In this document: one piece after another, positions 53,201-63,015 of the stretch
How positions within the stretch are numbered: the stretch's first letter is position 1
How the letters are laid out: each line of letters starts with the position of its first letter
From: Sycon ciliatum
Lineage: Eukaryota > Porifera > Calcarea > Leucosolenida > Sycettidae
Reading direction: 5' to 3'
Assembly (NCBI RefSeq): GCF_964019385.1
Contig: NC_088646.1
Location: 4,774,778 to 4,838,777 of the forward strand
Length of the DNA: 64,000 bases
The notes under the pieces: model-generated
Told to the model about the DNA's origin: nothing
Databases searched by the model: none
Seen by the model: only the letters and a program-made list of their open reading frames with translations
Position numbers and translations under genes: made by a program

Positions 53201-56200
53201 TAGGTCGATGGGGCAGGCAGGGTAGGGATAAATGACCACCAGTTCATGCTGTTATGAGCACATAATGCATGGAACACAGCAACAAGTGTGTTTCCGAACA
53301 GTGAACCAACAACGAAGCGGAAATCGAGACTCAAGTACGAGCACAATCCTCTGTAGGATGACGTTTCTAGTGCCCAGCCCCGTGTCCATCACTCCAATAT
53401 CAAATATCCCGTGAAAGTGACCAGTGACGGGTTTTTGAATAGTTCCACCTGATGGAGCCATTTCTAGCTGGGTGTGGTGGCTGTATGTTCAACCTCTATC
53501 ACTCTACTTTGAAAGTAATCAAAGGAGCTTTCCATTGAACAATGCCTGATTATTCGATCCCTCAACAACTCAACAATGACCGTCGACAAAGCCGCATACA
53601 ATCATGGGAAGGAGGAAGATAAGAGCCGATATTGTGCCCCCCCCCCCTCCACCTCATGCTGCGATGCCCTGCCTAATGGCGTCTGGCAATCCAGCAGAAC
53701 AATCTCAGAGGCACGAAGGCAAGGTCCACATGCATTGTGATGTGGTTACACTCCCACAGCCCATGCTGGGTGACACACCTCACTCAGAGAAAGCAGCTAG
53801 AAACTAGCCTGCCTGACATCAGCCTGCGTGCCCCACCAACAACTTCTCATTCCATCCAGCACCCCCATTGCTATCCTATCAATCCTTTCACTGCATAAAA
53901 CAAGCCTATCACACAGTGGCTAAGGTTCAAGTATGGAAGGCACTGACCTCACTGCCCCCATGCCCCAAACCAAGTCCTACTTCTGGTGGAGAAGGATGTG
54001 AAAGATGATATCCTTTCCCCCCAACTGCGTCCGAAGGGCTTTGTGACAGCTCGAACCAAAACGTGTTCCATGTAGCAGGGGTAATGATGCTTTGGCGTCC
54101 GTTAATCAGACGCCTTCCAAGATGACAACTACTTTGCAAGAAATGTAGCATCGTGCCTATGTCGGACTCTGGAAAGAATTGCAGAAAATTCCTCTGCATT
54201 GCGCTAGTGGTTGGGACGTTGTCTATTATATGTCCCCAGGAGGGGGGGGGGGGGGCAGTGACACAGAACACTGGAAGAGTAACACTGTTGCCACTGTGAA
54301 GAATGCAATGACCAGAATGCAGGATGTCCGACATTCGCACACGAATGGGAGTTAATGCTCCGAATAGTAGGTGCTGAGTTGTCTAGTCTAAGTACGAACG
54401 TGACTGTCAGCAGTCATAAGCCAATGGTCACTCCGACAAGTCACAGTTCAAAGGAGAAACTCCGGGGTTGTGAGCGCTAACAGTCTTTTTCGTTTCATCA
54501 CAATTTGTTGTTCACGTTCGGTCTCCTTTACAACAGTAACCTGATCTTAACTGTGTTTTTAGGGGGAAGTAAGTGATTCTACTTACCAACTACATGGTCA
54601 CAACTATCATACATGCCAGCTTACACAACTCCTATTTCAAAATTGCCCACCCACTGACCAGAAGTGCTGTCCCCCCCCCCCCCCCCAAGAGCTGGTTGTG
54701 AACAATACAGAGACGGTATGTAAGTTTCATTGATGGCCGTGTATTAGGCCTAACGTGTATGCTGTGGCAATGAGTCTAGCAGATGAAAATGGTCTTACAT
54801 GTATACACCATGTTTCAAATGAACATGGTACTTGTCTTGTGCACACACACTCACACACAATGCACCCACAGCACACACACAACACGAAACACACCCACAA
54901 TACAATACAAAACACAATGCACATACAGAGGCAGCATTATGATCATGCATGTGCAGTTGTGCAGTTGTGCACACAGTGCACAGCAGCTTGGCTCTTACCT
55001 GGACTGGTTGACGACTGCAGCACTACTGTCGGTGAAAGCTGTGCCTGCCTGGCACACACTACCACTCTCCTGTAATGTGCCAACCAATGGAACAACCTGG
55101 AAGTGAGTCAACACACAAAGCAGCCGACATGCCGTATAGTTATAGAACAACAGTCCTCCTCGATAACTAACTTTTCCTTCCCTGAAGCATTACAGGCCTC
55201 CCGAAGGCATTGCCACTGCCCACGGCGACAGCCAGCAGGACAACTCTCACACCATGACGCATTGCCTGAGGCTAGGGTGACATGCCATGTAGTGGGTGAA
55301 ACAGAATGGTCATGCTACACATACTCTCTTGCATGCCATATGTAGCAACTCCTTCAAGCATACGAGCATACTTAAAATCACCTATATAGTTGAACTCACT
55401 GGGAGCATCCACATTGTTGAGTCAATGCCTTTTGGCAGGTGATATTGAACTACAAATAATGAAACTGTCCACAAACAACAGCTGCAGCACAGGACTAACT
55501 AAAACTCTAGAAGGACGTCAGAATACTGCCGTTTTCTATAGAGTTTGCTTTGACCAACGCTACACACAGCAACTGTGGACTGCATTGCAAAACTCATTCC
55601 TCTCTTTTTGAGAGTACAGTGTGAGCAAGAAGAAAGATGCTGAGCATTGCTGCTGTGAACTAAGCAGTGGCATCATGTTGGATGCTTTCATTCCGGCAAG
55701 AAAACCATTATATAACTAGTCTTTCGGAGGGTGATACTTGGTCAGCCTCTGCCTGACACGAACCGTGACCCCAATCCTCGATCGGGTGTCAAGGGAGTCT
55801 TTCTACAATGCCCTGCTGACTGTACTCATTGTTACGACTAACACTCGGAGTGCTTGAAAACTGAAATCTGAAGAGGACCATCACCATTGTACGCTGGCAG
55901 TACAGTCGTTCCTCAGCAAAGTCTAACAGTCCAGGCGCTGTGCCATATACAACGTGTAATGACAAACAACACTTGCACTGCTACGAAGAAAACAAATCAG
56001 CCAGCTAATACACATTTCCTCTCTGCTGTCACTTAAGCAGAGCAAACATCATTATAGCCTGGAAAGGTGATATACACAAGTCCACACTTCTGGATATTCC
56101 AACTAAGATCTCATGAAATACTAGACTTGATTGATAATATTTTCTCCTGGAGACACAGTCGATTAGGTTACTGGAATAATCAGCCTTGAAATCTGAGACC

Positions 56201-59200
56201 CGCCCTTGCATGAAAAGAGCCACATCCTCACCATGCTGTAAAGAGTATGCCCAGGCTGGAAGATGGGGTAATCATGCTGATTAGCTTCTCTTAGAACACC
56301 GAGTTTGTTTTTACTTTTTGACCATCTCTCCGGAATAGTTTTGAAGCCTCTCGATCAGACGCCATGTAGGATTTCCTGTACTGAGTGGACAGGAAATGTA
56401 ATCGCATGGGCTACGCGTGTGATTCGTGTTTATACAATCATGTTGATTTCCTTGAAGCGCAGTTGTACCAGCCCACCTTCCAGTGGGGTCCATCCAGTGT
56501 TACAAGTCCATGTCCTGTCAACCTCATCCGGTTTGCATCACAGACACTACCTTCTCCTTTTCGGTGCTTCTGTTGTTTCCGGAAACTCAACGCCTATTTT
56601 TAAAAGGCTGTTTACACAGTGCTTTTAAAAGTACAGTAAAGCCTTTCCTATTCCCGGTGCCTTGGCACGCCCACACCTCAGAATTCTCCATAGCCGCAGA
56701 AATAAACTACACCCACAATGGATAATGACAAAGTAATTCTCTTCAGCTTCGTTCGCTAGCCCCAGTTCTATACCATTCACAAGCATGCATGGTAAGCTCC
56801 GAGGGTTCTGATCTCTTTCACAGTAAAACAGTTTTTAAGCTGATTGCAGCGAAAAGGAAGAAATTCGCAGGATTTGACTGCACCCGCCTGCGTGTGCCCG
56901 GTTGAGGGAGGAGTGCGGATACGGCAGGGGAGTGCGGATACGGCAGGGGAGTGCGGATACGGCAGGGGAGTGCGGATACGGCAGGGGAGTGCGGATACGG
57001 CAGGGGAGTGCGGATACGGCAGGGGAGTGCGGATACGGCAGGGGAGTGCGGATACGGCAGGGGAGTGCGGATACGGCAGGGGAGTGCGGATACGGCAGGG
57101 GAGTGCGGATACGGCAGGGGAGTGCGGATACGGCAGGGGAGTGCGGATACGGCAGGGGAGTGCGGATACGGCAGGGGAGTGCGGATACGGCAGGGGAGTG
57201 CGGATACGGCAGGGGAGTGCGGATACGGCAGGGGAGTGCGGATACGGCAGGGGAGTGCGGATACGGCAGGGTAGTGCGGATACGGCAGGGGAGTGCGGAT
57301 ACGGCAGGGGAGTGCGGATACGGCAGGGGAGTGCGGATACGGCAGGGGAGTGCGGATACGGCAGGGGAGTGCGGATACGGCAGGGGAGTGCGGATACGGC
57401 AGGGGAGTGCGGATACGGCAGGGGAGTGCGGATACGGCAGGGGAGTGCGGATACGGCAGGGGAGTGCGGATACGGCAGGGTAGTGCGGATACGGCAGGGG
57501 AGTGCGGATACGGCAGGGGAGTGCGGATACGGCAGGGGAGTGCGGATACGGCAGGGGAGTGCGGATACGGCAGGGGAGTGCGGATACGGCAGGGGAGTGC
57601 GGATACGGCAGGGGAGTGCGGATACGGCAGGGGAGTGCGGATACGGCAGGGGAGTGCGGATACGGCAGGGGAGTGCGGATACGGCAGGGGAGTGCGGATA
57701 CGGCAGGGGAGTGCGGGTACGGCAGGGGAGTGCGGATACGGCAGGGGAGTGCGGATACGGCAGGGGAGTGCGGATACGGCAGGGGAGTGCGGATACGGCA
57801 GGGGAGTACGGATACGGCAGGGGAGTGCGGATACGGCAGGGGAGTGCGGATACGGCAGGGGAGTGCGGATACGGCAGGGGAGTGCGGATACGGCAGGGGA
57901 GTGCGGATACGGCAGGGGAGTGCGGATATGGCAGGGTAGTGCGGATACGGCAGGGGAGTGCGGATACGGCAGGGGAGTGCGGATACGGCAGGGGAGTGCG
58001 GATACGGCAGGGGAGTGCGGATACGGCAGGGGAGTGCGGATACGGCAGGGGAGTGCGGATACGGCAGGGGAGTGCGGATACGGCAGGGGAGTGCGGATAC
58101 GGCAGGGTAGTGCGGATACGGCAGGGGAGTGCGGATACGGCAGGGGAGTGCGGATACGGCAGGGGAGTGCGGATACGGCAGGGCCGCACAAGAGAGGTTC
58201 TGCTATACGTTAACAGCTACTTCAGTACACGTCCTAATATGCATCATTCTACCTAGTGCTTGTAGAAAACTTTGCCCACATGGCCAAGTAAGGAATAAGA
58301 ATGAAAAAATGGGGAAAGACTGAGGAGGAGAGTACTAGTAGGGCAAATGAAGTCACTACAAATCAGGGCCTGGAAGACCCATCTTTGATGATAACTAACT
58401 TGTTAGTGAGCCACAGTAAGGTTCAATCGCCCTCAATGATCTCGGAGTCGCTACAGCGTTTTTCAAGACATATGGGCCTGAGCGTCGTTCAGCTATGTCC
58501 ATGATAGAGAGAAAACAAGCTTCCAACACAACCGAAATCTTCCACACATTGACACATATGTAGAGAGGTGTTGCAATCTGATCACTACATGGTGGTGCTA
58601 TTAGGCAGATACTAGATAGATGGCACTGCATTGCCGTGAGTCTGACTTGTCTTCGATCTGCTGGCTTTCTCTGCATGCTTTTAAAGTAGATAAAGATCAT
58701 CCAGCAGAACTTCCCTTGTAGATCTACCCGGTTTCGGGCTTACCAATGTATGGTCATCATATTCTAGTATAGAATAACTGACTTGGCCCTAGTAGTAGTT
58801 GGGCACTCCTTGAGCACATGTTTTCCATCTCTGGTAACTCTCATTACAAAAGGTGTCGGTTTGGCTTTGTTCATTTGCTCATTGTTCAATTGCCACTCTT
58901 TGTCTCCTATTTAGTGTAGCAATGGTGCTGTACTGTAGATGATCACTGTACTCTGTTATGAATTGATTGGAAACTGTGATTCTCAGTTTTGCTAAAGTAA
59001 TTAGAATCCAACTACAATGACCATGCAGCACAGTGCGTGGCAAGTGTCATGCCGGATTTCTGGAAAGTCAAAATCTGCTGAGTGCAATCGCTAGCTGCCC
59101 AGTCTCTCCTTTCCAGGGTTTGTTATGCTGCTCAGGCATTGACAGATTAACAATGTGGCAGTCATGTATTTGTTTGATGTACCAGGTAATTAATGAGGCA

Positions 59201-59490
59201 GCGATTGATGATTAAATTAGCACGAATGATTAGCCCCTGAAGGAAGATCCTGTCCACGTTGGGCCAGTGAGGGCAAGGCAAGCATGCAGTTTCAACCAAC
59301 CTTGCTTTGGGGTACGCCCCAGGACATTGCCGTGTGTGACCTGTCCCGAGAGGATCTGCTGCTGCCTCAGCTTCACGTGTGGATTAGCAAAGGGTGTGTT
59401 GATGCAATCTTGCTGGCTGGAATCGGCTCCCTTGATGATGTCCAGTGAGGCCGTCGACCGCCGATAGGGGCTTGACGTCGTGGTTGAGAC
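41857..59490 (-). CDS. EYA: Eyes absent (EYA) homologue, 13 exons placed, 5' end missing
   Basis: EYA proteins are transcription coactivators of SIX homeodomain proteins that also carry a haloacid-dehalogenase-type protein tyrosine phosphatase. Thirteen minus-strand exons with agreeing splice phases give 887 codons to the stop at 41857. Residues 1-618 are Q/H/S/T/P-rich and likely the activation region. Residues 619-887 align end to end with the ~271-residue EYA domain: KIFIWDLDET (nucleophile D624, acid D626), FFLKDLE, CHIEDV, DYDFANDGF, SNCSNVVVSSCHFVPTLSKL, GKEACIERI and YLVIGNGGEEE. N851 replaces the Asp that binds Mg in human EYA2 (Asp502 by my count from its C terminus). The first two exons are less certain, and no start codon was found. 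Confidence 0.92.
42385..42400. repeat. 16-base G run inside an EYA intron
   Basis: Lies in the last intron, within duplicated CATACACACTGGTAACAC / GCGGGGG blocks (42349-42450). No coding role. Confidence 0.8.
42476..42576 (-). CDS. EYA: EYA exon with GNG in place of GDG
   Basis: 101 bp coding for GKEACIERIKARFGGK and CTYLVIGNGGEEEAASRK. The Lys of motif III and the following Glu residues are kept, but the metal-binding Asp is Asn (codon AAT). The donor is GTATGT. Confidence 0.96.
42895..43016 (-). CDS. EYA: EYA exon with motif II region
   Basis: 122 bp coding for SNCSNVVVSSCHFVPTLSKL and LLYGMAPHFPLSGVYGSASC. It matches the [20 protein letters not shown] strand-helix of the family, with Ser-Ser at the usual Thr-Thr of motif II. 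Confidence 0.96.
43084..43425. repeat. 38-bp minisatellite, nine copies, in an EYA intron
   Basis: Unit of 38 bp beginning AGGACTTGGTAAGCGCACAC, repeated head to tail nine times with almost no variation (one G-to-A in copy 4, another in the last copy). It lies between the exons at 42895-43016 and 44111-44225. Confidence 0.95.
43695..43834. repeat. (CT)n microsatellite in an EYA intron
   Basis: About 140 bp of CT repeats with a few interruptions. On the sense strand of EYA it reads GA. Confidence 0.95.
44111..44225 (-). CDS. EYA: EYA exon with (CT)n polypyrimidine tract
   Basis: 115 bp coding for ENEQLQQELDQNAESWHRTV and RCLALISSR. The acceptor TTCTTAG is preceded directly by the CT microsatellite (GA on the plus strand) at 44235-44295, which serves as its polypyrimidine tract. 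Confidence 0.95.
44235..44295. repeat. (GA)n microsatellite next to an EYA splice acceptor
   Basis: About 60 bp of GA on the plus strand, hence CT in the EYA transcript, ending 10 bases from the exon at 44111-44225. Confidence 0.95.
44473..44630 (-). CDS. EYA: EYA exon
   Basis: 158 bp with DYDFANDGFTPTSPEA and QWYRQLANRYLQIQNTW, matching the YNFGTDGF and RKLAFRYRRVKEIYN regions of the family. The donor is GTATGC, phase 1 out. Confidence 0.95.
45435..45493 (-). CDS. EYA: EYA exon
   Basis: 59 bp, reading KSDQCHIEDVVQDGTVVDL, the counterpart of the CDQVHIDDV segment of vertebrate EYA. The donor is GTGAGG, phase 2 out. Confidence 0.93.
45607..46155 (-). other. 182-codon open frame inside an EYA intron, doubtful
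   Basis: ATG-to-stop frame on the same strand as EYA between exons 45435-45493 and 46379-46468. Its two ends are inverted repeats of each other (CTTCCTCCGCCCAAGCAAAA at 45629 and its inverse near 46035), so it may be a foldback insertion. A basic stretch SRRSRQRVKKRLEKS is the only notable feature. No family recognised. Confidence 0.2.
46163..46275. repeat. Short tandem repeat in an EYA intron
   Basis: The CAGCTAACACTCAGAGTACT block is repeated about three times, the last copy shortened. Confidence 0.7.
46379..46468 (-). CDS. EYA: EYA exon
   Basis: 90 bp, 30 codons, with LGRTLEKLIFALSDSSFFLK, matching the helical part after the DLDET motif. The donor is GTAAGC. Confidence 0.95.
47017..47100 (-). 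CDS. EYA: EYA exon with catalytic DLDET motif
   Basis: 84 bp encoding KIFIWDLDETLLLYSSLLDG and eight more residues. The DxDE-T motif supplies the nucleophilic and acid/base aspartates of EYA phosphatases. The donor is GTAAGC. Confidence 0.97.
47683..48108 (-). CDS. EYA: EYA exon before the phosphatase domain
   Basis: 426 bp, phase 0 at both ends, His/Pro/Thr-rich and closing with a basic GRPRRRKSQPVDDGDPGR linker. Vertebrate EYA proteins have a similar basic linker just before the catalytic domain. The donor is GTGAGT. Confidence 0.88.
48441..49276 (-). CDS. EYA: EYA exon, Q/H-rich activation region
   Basis: 836 bp, 278 whole codons. Contains a run of eight His, several polyglutamine runs and a Ser/Pro-rich end (SPMRTYFQGYTPTPVYGSS). 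The donor is GTAAGG. The polyglutamine is encoded by mixed CAG/CAA, which limits slippage. Confidence 0.85.
49896..50251 (-). CDS. EYA: EYA exon, activation region
   Basis: 356 bp, phases 2 in and 1 out. Ala/Gln-rich, with RYINRPEYGAG and SYPVYQSSGQQTMAYIPGAI. The acceptor is ...TTCCTTGACTAACCAG and the donor GTATAG. ATG codons at 50196 and 50187 could act as internal starts of a shorter isoform. Confidence 0.75.
50252..54998. other. Long EYA intron, no further exon recognised
   Basis: Holds homopolymer runs (C at 53637-53647 and 54671-54686, G at 54242-54255) and a CA-rich stretch at 54840-54920. Additional short EYA exons could be hidden here, but none could be supported. Confidence 0.4.
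54999..55044 (-). CDS. EYA: Putative small EYA exon
   Basis: 46 bp between an AGGCAG acceptor and a strong GTAAGAG donor. In the only frame compatible with both neighbours it reads TAFTDSSAAVVNQS. Confidence 0.5.
56913..58183. repeat. 19-bp minisatellite, about 67 copies
   Basis: Head-to-tail copies of GTGCGGATACGGCAGGGGA over 1271 bp. Most units are identical. A GGGT variant occurs at 57272, 57481, 57937 and 58108, spaced by 11, 24 and 9 units. Since 19 is not a multiple of 3 and the unit has no stop in any frame, all frames on both strands are open, giving spurious frames of up to 470 codons. If the exon at 59301-59490 belongs to EYA, the array is intronic. Confidence 0.98.
58184..59300. 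other. Putative EYA intron, nothing else recognised
   Basis: Unique-looking sequence between the minisatellite and the putative upstream exon. No coding region is supported. Confidence 0.35.
59301..59490 (-). CDS. EYA: Putative upstream EYA exon
   Basis: 190 bp open in phase 0, translating as a Ser/Gln-rich stretch with SPYRRSTASLDIIKG, CINTPFANPHVKLRQQQIL and VLGRTPKQ. The acceptor ...TGCATAG has a TGCTAAC branch site upstream. The donor GTTGGT is weak. It ends in phase 1, matching the next exon. It might instead belong to another gene, but it is very likely coding. Confidence 0.5.
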
Positions 59491-61639
59491 CTATGCATTA
59501 CCGACAGATGAGGTTAGCAGTAAGTTACCATTGCTGGTGGTAATGTCAAGTTTGATTGTCCAAGTCGGAAGGTACAGTTGTCGCTACTGGCGTCTCAGCC
59601 ATCCATGGTCTCTCGAAGTATTTTAGAAAGTCCTTACAGCATCATCTGGTCAACACCCTAAACCATGTAAACAGGGATGAACTTTCTGCTAGAACCACAA
59701 GTTCAAGTTTCTAAGCACGCATACAGGCACTCAATCCAGAAATCATCTCATGAACAAAAATGGTTCCAATCTACAAGAGTGCACCATGAGCCCTCCCGGA
59801 ATGTTTATAAGCTTTGTTTGTATTCAAAGGCGCCGTGCTACGGGTCACATAAAAATGCCGAAGTGATCACGGTGTGGCCATTTGCGGGTGATTTTAGCGC
59901 TATCTGATCTTCACATTTTGCAGTCGGTCTGTCATGGATAGTCAGAACCGGTTTCGTACGATTCGCATGCATTTCTTGTGCTGAGTAATTCGCAATCCTA
60001 GATGTATGAAAAGGCCTGTTCTTGCCCGGGGCCCAATCAACACCACTACACATAGAACTATTAGAAGTCGCAGATATACGTTCGCCGTGACGCGAGTAAT
60101 GCACATAGCAGAGAATCCAACCAATTCTGCAGCTATTTTCTGCACTTTCATTACCATAATTCTACAGGGATGGCGAGGAAATTCGAAAGCCACTTCATCA
60201 GGAGCTGATTCAAAACTACTACATGTTGCAACACGAAATTACTGACAGAGGTGAGCATGTTCAACAGGGGCGACAGGCGGATAGGTCAAATCATCTTCAA
60301 GCAGTTTAGTCTAACCTCTCTTGATCGGCCTCTCTGACGGTACGACAGCACAAAGAGCTGCCAGTCCGACCACTTGTCCAATGAGAAAAAAGCGACTTCT
60401 TCAGGCAGCACATGCTGGCTGCATAAGCCACTAGTCCACCCTGGCCCTCTGCACTCGCTCTATTTTATTAGTTTGTTTACCAATACCAGAATACTGGCAA
60501 TGCGAGGACGGCCGGAGAGAACTATGTTACATGGTGCGGCGATGTCCCGAAGCCGCGAAGGGTCTTGGCGGCTGCCTCTGGGGCCAGTCAATACGTACAG
60601 ACATATCCTACTGCACATGTATGGTGACCGTAGCGTTACCTGGCTCTCAGCCCCAGCTTGCCCTCCCTACACTACAGCCTACATGCATCACGGGGGTTGA
60701 GCCAAAATGCAAAAGGTCGCACAACCATGATAACACATCCAGGATCCTCTGCTAGTGGATGTCGATCAACTGTTTTCCCGATGACGACGAGACCAGCACC
60801 AGGCTGTATGTCTACATCATGGACTGGTCATTGCAGTGCAGCACCACTATTGTTAGTATTGGTAAGTGACACCATGCTTAGCACAGATTCGGTGTGCTGG
60901 GTATTCGAAGGTTCCGTGACTTTCTGTTCGGGCTCTTACAGAACCTGATAGCATTGGAAAAGTGAAAGCCTATCTGCGGACGTGCACATGGTCGATCGTG
61001 CAGTAAGTCTGCAGAAGAATTTTGTTGCAGTATCGTCGAGCGGGTGTCGTACAGATTCACTGCGCGTTGGTAACGTTATGCCACCAAGTCAGAATAAGAT
61101 CATCCGCTAGTGATCGTTGCGCAGCGGAATACATTCCGGTAAAGGCCTTCCACCCGTTTTCCGCCAGTGAGCGCAGACTAGCAGCGGGCCGCGCTGCCCA
61201 CCACATATAGCTTGTTCTAGAAACAGATGTTCGGCGAATTACCGTTCCCGTCACACTTGCATCAGCTCAGAAACGACACGGGAAGAAAGAGCAGGAAAGC
61301 GCGTTCCATTGTATGGGTTAGCCAGACACGGGGTGACCTTGGAGAGACGAATGACGGGTCATGCTGGAAACAGAATTACTGGTAACAAGCGAAACAATGC
61401 ACGGCACATGGTGTGTAGTGTGTACGCACGCCGTGTCTACATTATGGCTACGGGCGATGTAGTGTGTCGTGCAAGGTTGCGCCGGTGTGACCTGGTGCAG
61501 GCTGTGGTGTAGATACTGTACATGTACATGTACGTCCAGTGCAGTGCTGTATTGGTCGGGTGGATTATCTCCTGACTAGACTAGACTGGTGAAGCATTGC
61601 ATGCCATGGCTAATTAGTAATTAGCCTCTCCCGTCCCTC
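59491..61639. other. Unassigned, possible 5' region of EYA
   Basis: Several short protein-like stretches occur on the minus strand, for example DIQPGAGLVVIGKTVDRHPL near 60770-60830 and SLAENGWKAFTGMYSAAQRS near 61110-61170. None has convincing splice sites on both sides with matching phase. One or more first exons of EYA may lie here. Confidence 0.3.
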
Positions 61640-61646
61640 TATATAA
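61640..61646 (+). promoter_or_regulatory. Candidate TATA box
   Basis: TATATAA preceded by a pyrimidine-rich CTCTCCCGTCCCTC stretch. It lies 52 bases before an ATG with a following splice donor, a spacing that suits transcription from about 61670. Confidence 0.35.
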
Positions 61647-61697
61647 CACGACAAATCTGCCCTCTGAATTATCGTTCACGCAACGACGTTACGTCGA

Positions 61698-61721
61698 ATG
61701 TCTACCATGGAAAAGTTGGCG
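61698..61721 (+). CDS. Candidate short first coding exon
   Basis: The ATG at 61698 reads MSTMEKLA and runs straight into GTAAGG, a good splice donor. The second ATG sits in TACCATGG, an ideal initiation context. No downstream exon was identified before the window is taken over by the Tc1-like transposon, so the gene cannot be named and the call is tentative. Confidence 0.25.
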
Positions 61722-63013
61722 GTAAGGTTCGGGTAGGGGTATGAGTTGGAAGGCGTGAAGCCTGACCACATCATCACATGACCACATCATCACGCTCTGC
61801 TGATCAGCTCATATCCTCACGGTACGGATATAGCAGGGTAACACTGCTACATTCTTTGCCACACTGTACTGTCTGTACGCCCTGGACCGGGGGGGGGGGG
61901 GGGGGGGGGCATGGTGTGGCGCGCGCGGCTCGTTGTCTTTGATCTACACAGTGTACCCGAACATGGCTCAGTGCGCGCAAGCTACTGGCTGATCCTAAAA
62001 GGTGCAATGGAAACAAACATACAGTATTAAATTAATGTACAATTGTATTATAATTACGAAGTTAAAAGCAGTCACGTACATGAATGCAAGATAGATAACT
62101 AATACTTCGGCACTTGCTTCGTCCTTCTATTTTTTTAAACTTCCTTGTCCTTTTTAAATTGTCCTCGTCTGCACATGGCTAGCTCTCAATCAACCTTGCT
62201 TTGACGTGGTGGCAGAACAGGTACAAATACAGAAGGCGGGACGAGAGAGGGTACTAAAAAAGAGTAAAATGCTAACCCATTTACATGTACATGCTTGTAC
62301 ATGTCATGTTCATGTTCATGTATTAACGGTGTACACGTGCTATCATTTGCATGTCGAAGTAGTGTAATAACGAATACAAAAGTACATGTACATGGCGTTC
62401 GTTCTCTGTAAGTAATTCAACTACACGGTCATGTGTAGATGTGCACCAATCCTGTATGTCATGTTCTGATTGCAGATAGATAGATAGACAGAATGTGCTG
62501 ACTGCTGAGTGAGAGTGAGAATTGTCAGTATCCATAACAATGATAACGCACATAACACCATAATCATGATAATGACATTAGTAGGAATACTAGGATGGGG
62601 TGTCCCGTAATCGAATTACTGCTTGAACGTACTTCAGTAGATCTCTTAGCGCTGGGCTACTTCCTGGTTTTAGTGTGTCAGAAACGATATGCACAGAACT
62701 ACAAGACCTACAAGACCTACATTGTAGTATTGGTACATTGACAGTACATAATGCTCTACTCTAGTGTGCAACAAGTCAACACCATGCACAATCATGTCAC
62801 GTGGCTAGCTAATGATAAATACAAGATCATTGATTCAAGGTCTCTGTACTGTACAGACAGCAATGCCAGTATGTCCTTGCGAATTGCCATAATGACGGCG
62901 GTATCCACGGCACTGTACATTGACTCAATCTGCGGACAGAACTGTGTATTGTACATGTACATGTAGATGTACGTACAGTGTGTAGATGTACATAGAGCCT
63001 ACAATGCACATGT
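61722..63013. other. No gene recognised; 21-base G run
   Basis: Contains the longest G run of the window (61889-61909) and many GTACATGTAC clusters (near 62283, 62384, 62950). No coding exon could be supported. Confidence 0.35.
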
Positions 63014-63015
63014 AC

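Noticed and set aside
56844-58256. Open frames of 193-470 codons on both strands encoding GVRIRQGSADTAGECGYGR-type or PAVSALPCRIRTPLPYPHS-type repeats
   Set aside because: They are a consequence of a stop-free 19-bp tandem unit that opens all frames; no independent coding evidence.
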